NCBI RefSeq assembly: GCF_002210285.1
Contig: NZ_MWQE01000001.1
Span: 248,001 to 312,000, forward strand
Direction: 5' to 3'
Origin: Fibrobacter sp. UWR2
GTDB lineage: Bacteria > Fibrobacterota > Fibrobacteria > Fibrobacterales > Fibrobacteraceae
Length of the DNA stretch: 64,000 nt
Each line of letters starts with the position of its first letter. The first letter of the stretch is position 1. The notes beneath the pieces are model-generated. The model saw nothing but the letters and a program-made list of their open reading frames with translations, did no database searches and was not told the origin of the DNA. A program made the position numbers and the translations under genes. Positions 58,641 to 64,000 of this stretch are shown here, piece by piece.

Positions 58641-59900
58641 TCATCTGATTTCAAAAGTCGGCTGGCCGCCGGTGAGCGTTACGGCAAGTGTCATCTTTTT
58701 GCGGCCGAGGGTGCGGACGACCGAGAAGGTGTCGCCGTCGCTCTCTATTTGCACCTTCCCGTCGCGGAGTACGGGGTTTTCGCGGCGCATGCGGGTGAGC
58801 TCGCGGATAAACTTGTAGATGGGCAGTGCCTTGCGGGCCTTCAGCTGGTCCCACGGGAATGTTCGCCTGCAATCGGGATCCTTGCCGCCTTCCATGCCGA
58901 TTTCGTCGCCGTAGTAGATGCAGGGGGCTCCGGGCATAAAGAACAGCAGGGCGAGCGCGAGCCTTATACGTTCGGGGCTCGTGCGGGGCTGCGATGCGAT
59001 GCGCGTGGTGTCGTGGCTCCCCAACAGGTTCATCTGCACCCCGAAGCGGTTCGCGGGGAACGCGCTGCGTACCTTCTCGCAGAATTCCCCTGTGGAAATG
59101 GGATTCTCGTCGAAGAGGTACTGCATTACCGCCTTGCGGAACGGGTAGTTCATCACGCCGTCGAACTGGTCGCCCTGTAGCCAGCGTTCCGGGTTGTCCC
59201 AGATTTCGCCCACGATGTAGGCGTCGCGGTTGATTCGCTTGACCCGCCTGCGAAATTCCTGCCAGAAACTGTCATCATCAATCTCGTTCGGCACGTCGAG
59301 ACGCCAGCCGTCGATACCGCGTTTTGTCCAGTATTCGGCGACTTTGAAAAGGTATTCGCGAACTTCGGTGCAGTCGGTATTGAATTTCGGGAGGGCGGGG
59401 TAGTTCCACCAGCATTCGTAATTCGGCTTGCCCGAGTAGGCGTTGAGCGGCCAGCCCTTCACGTGGAACCAGTCTACGTAGGGGGAATCGGGCCCGAGTT
59501 CCATGAGGCTGTTGAACTGGAAGAACCCGCGGGAACAATGGTTGAAAACGCCGTCCAGGATGACGCGGAGCCCGAGCCTGTGGGCCTTTTCTACCAGGCG
59601 GTCGAAGTCGGCGAGCGTGCCGAGCACCGGGTCTATTTCGAAGTAGTCTACCGTATGGTAGCGGTGGTTCGAATTGCTCTTGAAAATCGGGCAGAGGTAG
59701 ATGGCGTTTACGCCGAGCCCCTTGATGTACGTGAGTTTGCTTTCGATGCCGGCAAGGTTCCCGCCGAACATGTTCTCGCGGGTGGGCTTGGTACCCCATG
59801 GCACGAACTTTCCTGCCGCATGGTAACGCTCCGAACGGCAGAACCGGTCGGGGAATATCTGGTAGAAGATGGCGTCTTTAACCCAGGCAGGAGCGTTCAT
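58641..59900 (-). CDS. GH13 alpha-amylase family (neopullulanase/maltogenic type)
   Basis: 419 residues. VKDAIFYQIFPDRF is the opening of the neopullulanase/cyclomaltodextrinase group. Catalytic residues: nucleophile Asp in GIDGWRLDVPNE, acid Glu in YIVGEIWD and stabiliser Asp in LLGSHDTTR. RVILDGVFNHCS and CIYYGDEIGMEGG complete the barrel. No signal peptide, so it acts in the cytoplasm on maltodextrin or glycogen. Its start lies 12 bases after the end of malQ, and the two are an operon. The N-terminal dimer domain of classic neopullulanase is absent. Confidence 0.9.
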   Translation of the reverse strand: MNAPAWVKDAIFYQIFPDRFCRSERYHAAGKFVPWGTKPTRENMFGGNLAGIESKLTYIKGLGVNAIYLCPIFKSNSNHRYHTVDYFEIDPVLGTLADFDRLVEKAHRLGLRVILDGVFNHCSRGFFQFNSLMELGPDSPYVDWFHVKGWPLNAYSGKPNYECWWNYPALPKFNTDCTEVREYLFKVAEYWTKRGIDGWRLDVPNEIDDDSFWQEFRRRVKRINRDAYIVGEIWDNPERWLQGDQFDGVMNYPFRKAVMQYLFDENPISTGEFCEKVRSAFPANRFGVQMNLLGSHDTTRIASQPRTSPERIRLALALLFFMPGAPCIYYGDEIGMEGGKDPDCRRTFPWDQLKARKALPIYKFIRELTRMRRENPVLRDGKVQIESDGDTFSVVRTLGRKKMTLAVTLTGGQPTFEIR

Positions 59901-59912
59901 GGGCGGGGTGCA

Positions 59913-61886
59913 CTAGATTTTCCACATGGGGCGGCGCCTGCGGGTGTCGACCAGCTTGCGGATTTCGGAATTGAGCGCGGTGAAGGTCTCGAGGTCGTCG
60001 ACCGTAAGCGGGAGCCTGTAAGTCCAGTTGTTACCGCCCACGGTTCCCGGGATGTTCACGCGTTCTTCTTCGGCGGGTATTTCGGAAAGCGTCGAGGAGA
60101 GCGCGAAGTAATCCTGTACCGGCAAGATGCAGAACATGCTGTTCGAGGAGAACACGTGCGCAAGGATGTCGCGGACCACCGGCGGGGTGAGCTTTTCGGG
60201 CGCCTTGCCGGTCATCTGTGCGTGCGACCAGTAGAGATCCCTGTCGAAATCGGCCTCTTCCCAGAGCCCGCGAAGGCTCGAGGTATCGTGGCAGCTAGTG
60301 GTGCATACGGAAAGGCGCGGGTATTCCGCCATCTCGTAGTACGGAGAATACGGGGCTTTCCAGTTGCGGGCCCAGCGTTCGATGCGCAGCGAAAGGATGT
60401 TGAGGTTCTTGAGTACCACAGGCACGCAGTTCGGGACGGCACCGAGGTCTTCGGCACACACGAGCATGTCGGTCTCTTTCGCGAGCACGGAAAGCAACTT
60501 GGTCGCATTCTGTTCCCACAGGCCTTCCTGTGCGGCTTCGTTCGCGTGGATGATATCTTTCAGCTTGTCCTGTTCGTTCTGCGGGAGGGTGCCGAGTACG
60601 GGCTGGTTGTACCAGTACCAGAACGGGTAGAACGTGTTCTCGTCGCCCGCCGGGATGAATATGCGGTTCCAGTAGACCTTCAGGAGTGCGTCCTTCACGT
60701 TCTGCGGTTCATCCAGCGAGGTGATGGCGCGTTCGCTGTAGAATTCGGGCTTGAACACGAATCGGGTCGCCTCGTTCGGGAGGTTCTCGAAGTAGACCGA
60801 GACGAGGTTTTCGGTCTCGTCGCCGAGGAAAGCGCGGAGCTGGTCCACGGAGTAGTTGGGCCTACGCAGGTATTCGAGCGTTTCGCGGCTGAAGCCTGCA
60901 TTGTGGAGCAGGTCCCAGGTAAGCGGGACGCAGGGGCTGAAGCGCCCGAGGATGCCGGTGACTTCGCGCTGCGGGATAGACCAGATGCGGAAGAAACCGA
61001 GCACGTGGTCGATGCGGTAGGCGTGGTAGAACTTGCTTGCTTGGGCGAGGCGCTGTTTCCACCAGCGGAAACCATCTTTTTCGAGGACGTCCCAGCGGTA
61101 GGTGGGGAAGCCCCAGTTCTGCCCGCTGTAGCTGAACATGTCAGGAGGAGCGCCTGCGCGGTCGTCGAGCGAGAAGTAGTTGCGGTTGGCCCACACGTCG
61201 GCGCTGTCTTCGTTGATGAGGATAGGAATATCGCCCTTGATGCGGATGCCGAGCTTGGAGGCTTCGCCTACGGCTGCCGAGAACTGTAGCTCGGCAATGA
61301 ACTGCATCCAAGCCTGGTAGAGCATGTCCTTGTGGTGCTTGGTCCAAAGTTTTTCGATATCTTCTTCGGTAGGTTCGCGGAACTTTTTCCAGTCTTTCCA
61401 ACTGGATTCGCCGTTCTGTGCCTTGAGCATGCTGTAGGCGCAGTATGCCTTTGCCCATGAATTGTTGTCAATCCACTTCGACAGTTCCTTGTCCTTCTTG
61501 ATCTGGTCGTAGCGGTTGTCGAAGATGCGACGCAGCATGGTGCGTTTCCAGGTCGAAATCTTGTAGTAGTCGATTCTTTCCTGGTGGTCAAATTCCGTCT
61601 TGGCTTCTTCAATTTCGTTCTCGAATTCGCCGGAACCCTGCACCGACTGGATGTTGATGAAGACCGGGTTCAGCGCGAACGCGCTCCGTGCGCTGTAGGG
61701 GCTTGCCTCTGCACCGGTGTCGTTTACCGGCAAAAGCTGGATGATGTCGAAGTCGCACATCTTGCACCATTTTGCAAAGGGAATCAAGTCGAGGTATTCG
61801 CCGATGCCAATGCCGGATCTGCTGCGGAGACTGAAAAGGGGGACGGCTACGCCGCTCTGAAAAGAAGAAATATCACCATATCGCAT
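59913..61886 (-). CDS. malQ: 4-alpha-glucanotransferase (GH77)
   Basis: 657 residues. GVAVPLFSLRSRSGIGIGEYLDL opens the domain; YHAYRIDHVLGFFRIWSIP holds the catalytic Asp, MLVCAEDLGAVPNCV the acid Glu and CTTSCHDTSSLRGLWEE the stabilising Asp. PYSARSAFALNPVFI is also conserved. It transfers maltodextrin segments. N-terminal carbohydrate-binding modules of larger forms are missing. It is upstream of the GH13 gene and probably co-transcribed with it; both are cytoplasmic. Confidence 0.95.
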   Translation of the reverse strand: MRYGDISSFQSGVAVPLFSLRSRSGIGIGEYLDLIPFAKWCKMCDFDIIQLLPVNDTGAEASPYSARSAFALNPVFINIQSVQGSGEFENEIEEAKTEFDHQERIDYYKISTWKRTMLRRIFDNRYDQIKKDKELSKWIDNNSWAKAYCAYSMLKAQNGESSWKDWKKFREPTEEDIEKLWTKHHKDMLYQAWMQFIAELQFSAAVGEASKLGIRIKGDIPILINEDSADVWANRNYFSLDDRAGAPPDMFSYSGQNWGFPTYRWDVLEKDGFRWWKQRLAQASKFYHAYRIDHVLGFFRIWSIPQREVTGILGRFSPCVPLTWDLLHNAGFSRETLEYLRRPNYSVDQLRAFLGDETENLVSVYFENLPNEATRFVFKPEFYSERAITSLDEPQNVKDALLKVYWNRIFIPAGDENTFYPFWYWYNQPVLGTLPQNEQDKLKDIIHANEAAQEGLWEQNATKLLSVLAKETDMLVCAEDLGAVPNCVPVVLKNLNILSLRIERWARNWKAPYSPYYEMAEYPRLSVCTTSCHDTSSLRGLWEEADFDRDLYWSHAQMTGKAPEKLTPPVVRDILAHVFSSNSMFCILPVQDYFALSSTLSEIPAEEERVNIPGTVGGNNWTYRLPLTVDDLETFTALNSEIRKLVDTRRRRPMWKI

Positions 61887-62035
61887 GTCGGAAAATGTAG
61901 TAATAAATATCTATATTCCTGCATATGAGTTACGAATGCAGGCATTTGCGCGGTACGTTCTGTGCCAAGCGTCAAAAGGAATGCGATCCTGGGGAACCGG
62001 GGTGCGTCCTGCGTGGCCGGGTTTCTTTCCCGTTA

Positions 62036-62063
62036 AAAGAAGCTCCCGCCAAAAAGCGGGAGC
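62036..62063 (-). terminator. Terminator of the AlkD-like gene
   Basis: GCTCCCGC (62042-62049) pairs with GCGGGAGC (62056-62063) around CAAAAA; the minus strand continues TTCTTTTAA. Confidence 0.8.
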
Positions 62064-62094
62064 CTAAAGGGAGTTCGGCGGATTAGCCGATCGC

Positions 62095-62757
62095 CTAGAT
62101 GAGGCGCAGAATTTCCTGCGTGGTCTGCTCGGCGAAACTGTTGTCCTGTACAAAGCGGCGCACTTCGGTCGGGTTGATGCGGGCGTATTCGGAGAGTGCT
62201 CGCCCGATTCCGTTCCTAATATAATAGTCGTCTTCCTTGGCGCAGGTGAGGCAGAACTGGCGGAGTAATGGCCAGTCGGTACGGTCCTTGTACTGGATCT
62301 GGAAGATAATGGCGCTACGGCGGACCCAGATGTTCGGGTCGCGTATCCAGGCGGATATCTTGCTGCGCAGTGCGGGGAGCCTAAGGGCGAGGTCGCCCAG
62401 AATGCAGGCCGCGAGCGTGTCGACTGTGTCCCTCCAAGCGCGGGTCTTGATAAGCTTTTTCAAGAAGTTTAAGTGCTGGCCACCGAGAAGTTCCTTATGG
62501 CGGAAGAGGTAGTCACATGCCGCATACTGTATTTCGCGGTAGGGCTGCGACCACATGTCCTCGACTCTCGCAACGAGTTCAGCGTCATCCTTGGGCGGGT
62601 TCCTGTCGAATATCGGGTAGGTGACTTCGCGCCGCGGGACAAGCCTGATGCCGAGGAAATCGAATTGTTCCCTCGTCTTCTTGGACATCTCGTGTGCTTC
62701 TTCTTCGTTAGCGATAGCACGTAGGGCAAGCAGTATTTCTTGAGTGAACCGTAACAT
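62095..62757 (-). CDS. AlkD-like DNA alkylation repair (HEAT-repeat) protein
   Basis: 220 residues from ATG 62757; the ORF upstream is AT-rich intergenic sequence. It is all-helical HEAT-like. The segment TRAWRDTVDTLAACILGDL resembles the AlkD W-x-x-V-D active-site helix with the catalytic Asp, and DPNIWVRRSAIIFQIQYK the following helix. AlkD excises N3- and N7-alkylated purines without base flipping. The family also includes members with no glycosylase activity, so the name is provisional. It shares an AT-rich divergent promoter region with 62905. Confidence 0.78.
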   Translation of the reverse strand: MLRFTQEILLALRAIANEEEAHEMSKKTREQFDFLGIRLVPRREVTYPIFDRNPPKDDAELVARVEDMWSQPYREIQYAACDYLFRHKELLGGQHLNFLKKLIKTRAWRDTVDTLAACILGDLALRLPALRSKISAWIRDPNIWVRRSAIIFQIQYKDRTDWPLLRQFCLTCAKEDDYYIRNGIGRALSEYARINPTEVRRFVQDNSFAEQTTQEILRLI

Positions 62758-62799
62758 GACCCCACAAAAATAGTCCCAAAAGTTTTTTTTTTCTAGGTC

Positions 62800-62884
62800 T
62801 TGACAAAACTTTTTTTTAAAATTTTTTATTTTTTTTGTGCTTTTTTGCAAAAAAATGACAAAAAATACTCTTGACAAATAAAAT
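62800..62884 (+). promoter_or_regulatory. Divergent AT-tract promoter region
   Basis: TTGACA occurs at 62800-62805 and 62871-62876. The best unit for the 62905 gene is ATGACA (62855-62860), 18 bases, TAAAAT (62879-62884). The region is mostly poly-T/poly-A tracts, which can bend DNA. Confidence 0.45.
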
Positions 62885-62904
62885 TTTTGATTTTTTAAGG
62901 CTTT

Positions 62905-63573
62905 ATGGCTACGGAAAACGGCTCTTTTTATAGTGGGGTAATCGAGGTTCCGCCTGAACTTCGTGGCCCTTCCAATGAAGAAATTTTGCAGATGTCGGAA
63001 CGTGAAGACACCGAAAGGCGCCGCCGGGCGGCTGCTAGGCCCTCCAAGCGCGAAAGGTTGCGCCGCAAGATGAATAAGGAACTTGCCGCCATGTCGAAAA
63101 TAGGTTCTGGCGTCACGCCGGCAAGCCTAGCCCAGCCCGCTCCTGTACAGCACGTGTCTGCCATGAACGGCGAACAGAAGGCGACGGAGGCTCCCCAGAA
63201 AAAGCAGCCGTCCTTTGCCCGCAAGAAACTCGAATCGCTCTATAGCGCCGCTTTCCGCCGTGAGCGCCATGTGGAAGAGACTCCCGCAGCGGCCCCGGTA
63301 AAGAAGGAGCCGAAGTTCACGCCGCCCTCCGTCCCGTCGTCGGGCCGCGTCCTTAGGGGCTCGTTCGGAGCCAAGATCTCCGACGAGGCCAAGGCCAAGG
63401 TTTATTCCGTCGCGGAACTGGAACGCATCCGTATGGAAGAACGCGCCAAGAAGATTCGCGCCGAACTCGCCCGCAAGAACAAGACCGTGGCGCCCGCTGT
63501 TGCAGAAGATGGCACTCCGGTAAAACGCCCGCGCGGCCGGCCCCGCAAGAATCCGCTGCCGGAACAGCTGTAA
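62905..63573 (+). CDS. AT-hook protein of unknown function
   Basis: 222 residues, very basic. The N-terminal half is Arg/Lys/Glu-rich and helical (REDTERRRRAAARPSKRERLRRKM), the middle Pro/Ala/Lys-rich and likely disordered, with a second helical part (ERIRMEERAKKIRAELARKNK). The tail KRPRGRPRKNP is a canonical AT-hook (R-G-R-P core), the minor-groove-binding motif. It may be a nucleoid-associated or regulatory protein; no enzymatic domain is seen. AAGG precedes the ATG, and its own upstream DNA is rich in AT tracts. Confidence 0.6.
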   Translation: MATENGSFYSGVIEVPPELRGPSNEEILQMSEREDTERRRRAAARPSKRERLRRKMNKELAAMSKIGSGVTPASLAQPAPVQHVSAMNGEQKATEAPQKKQPSFARKKLESLYSAAFRRERHVEETPAAAPVKKEPKFTPPSVPSSGRVLRGSFGAKISDEAKAKVYSVAELERIRMEERAKKIRAELARKNKTVAPAVAEDGTPVKRPRGRPRKNPLPEQL

Positions 63574-63595
63574 ATAACCTGGAAAGAGAAATCAA

Positions 63596-63627
63596 AAAAG
63601 CCCGCCTTCTTGCGAAAGCGGGCTTTT
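63596..63627. terminator. Bidirectional terminator between 62905 gene and tRNA-Cys
   Basis: AAAAGCCCGC (63596-63605) pairs with GCGGGCTTTT (63618-63627); it can serve both the plus-strand gene and the minus-strand tRNA. Confidence 0.85.
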
Positions 63628-63630
63628 AAG

Positions 63631-63703
63631 AGGCAACGATCAGACTCGAACTGATGAATAAGGCTTTTGCAGAGCCGCCCCTTACCAACTTGGGTACGTC
63701 GCC
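63631..63703 (-). tRNA. tRNA-Cys (anticodon GCA)
   Basis: The 73 bases fold as a cloverleaf on the minus strand. Acceptor GGCGACG pairs with CGTTGCC (one G-T), the D stem is CCC/GGG, the anticodon loop is CTGCAAA giving GCA, and the T arm is ATCAG/CTGAT with loop TTCGAGT. The discriminator is U73, a known identity base for cysteine. The 27-43 pair is a C-U mismatch. The 3' CCA is not encoded, so it must be added by the nucleotidyltransferase. Confidence 0.93.
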
Positions 63704-63776
63704 GATTGTGAGCGCCAATATAGGTAATTTGAGCGTTTTTGCCAAGGGTTAGGGGCAAAAAAACTAATTTTTGACC

Positions 63777-64000
63777 ATGTTCAGTGCAGTAACGCGCATG
63801 TTTGACGAAATAAAGTTGAAAATCCTTGCCTTGCTCGGGTTTGTGTGGATCCGGAGCCTCCGCGTGCACATGAACACCCCCGAAGGGTTCAGCCCAGGCA
63901 TTATCGGGGCGTGGCACTGCGACTTGATGGCCAGTTTTGCCGCTTTCAGGAATAGAGGGGTGCATGCCCTGGTTTCGGAATCCCGTGATGGCGAAATACT
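63777..64000 (+). CDS. DUF374 lysophospholipid acyltransferase family protein, 3' end cut by window
   Basis: 74 residues visible. After the start MFSAVTRMFDEIKLKIL, the segment GIIGAWHCDLMASFAAFRNRGVHALVSESRDGEI matches the DUF374 core: W-H with nearby Asp is the acyltransferase active site and the S-x-S-R-D-G-E motif is family-specific. These enzymes acylate lipid A precursors or lysophospholipid. There is no clear ribosome-binding site; ATG 63798 is an alternative start. The rest lies beyond 64000. Confidence 0.75.
   Translation, partial: MFSAVTRMFDEIKLKILALLGFVWIRSLRVHMNTPEGFSPGIIGAWHCDLMASFAAFRNRGVHALVSESRDGEI

Noticed and set aside
59463-61289. 608-codon plus-strand frame over malQ and the GH13 gene
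   Set aside because: Antisense shadow spanning two real genes.

Overview
The window is a contiguous chromosomal segment of about 52% GC-like, AAG/GAA-rich coding bias that I assign to the genus Fibrobacter (phylum Fibrobacterota). Sequence reasons: a lipoprotein with the Fibrobacter 'major paralogous' domain (56746-58053), several secreted enzymes with poly-serine linkers and a short C-terminal tail of the form 'G..V....L..G.Y.V...G...K' , a GH9 cellulase, a CE6-type esterase with CBM6, a SecDF fusion, and gene pairings (dciA-gyrB, uppS-cdsA-dxr) consistent with a fibrolytic gut bacterium. Species cannot be fixed from the sequence alone.

Layout. 1-2.7 kb: 5'-truncated sppA and a CNNM/CBS membrane protein. 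2.85-3.85 kb: rplM-rpsI with promoter, leader hairpin and terminator; rpsI appears to start at ATC. 3.9-6.4 kb: secreted CE6/CBM6 esterase and a divergently placed flavoprotein. 6.4-8.3 kb: rpsB-tsf with structured leader and terminator. 8.4-12.6 kb: FGE-like lipoprotein, histidine-phosphatase lipoprotein, and a zinc PLC / S1-P1-nuclease-like protein. 12.6-16.2 kb (minus): etfB-etfA-acyl-CoA dehydrogenase. 16.4-18.0 kb (minus): secreted M6 metalloprotease. 18.1-27.6 kb: pyrH-frr-uppS-cdsA-lipoprotein-dxr ... rseP, a widely conserved envelope/translation cluster into which a secreted alpha/beta hydrolase and a GH9 cellulase are inserted. 27.5-28.9 kb (minus): MATE exporter. 28.9-33.5 kb: an A-richer accessory run of small enzymes (flavodoxin, GNAT, CAT-like, DUF3795, GyrI-like, zinc ribbon, TSCPD, ICMT-like). 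33.5-37.2 kb: purD-purE, DUF3108 and an outer-membrane beta-barrel-like protein. 37.3-39.0 kb: GlgE-like GH13. 39.1-43.8 kb (minus): barrel lipoprotein and a two-gene secreted hydrolase operon. 43.9-46.2 kb: orphan LytS-type kinase and a short sigma-70 factor with an unusual leader. 46.3-52.2 kb: CtpA-like protease, MlaE-type permease, dciA, gyrB, polyprenyl synthase. 52.2-56.0 kb (minus): CorA and SecDF. 56.0-56.6 kb: a hairpin-dense block with no long coding sequence and a tiny basic-protein gene. 56.7-58.6 kb: Fibrobacter paralogous lipoprotein and a decayed two-gene module. 58.6-62.8 kb (minus): GH13 amylase, MalQ, AlkD-like protein. 62.9-64.0 kb: AT-hook protein, tRNA-Cys, and a 3'-truncated DUF374 acyltransferase.

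How it fits together. Alpha-glucan handling (GlgE-like, GH13, MalQ) points to internal glycogen turnover; CE6/CBM6, GH9 and the alpha/beta hydrolase point to external plant cell-wall attack; SecDF, RseP, SppA, CdsA, UppS and MlaE serve the envelope that exports these enzymes. No CRISPR array, insertion sequence, prophage or rRNA operon is visible. The strongest candidates for undescribed biology are the ATC start of rpsI, the hairpin-rich block with the 31-residue basic protein, the decayed two-gene module, and the stem-loop/mini-ORF leader of the sigma factor.
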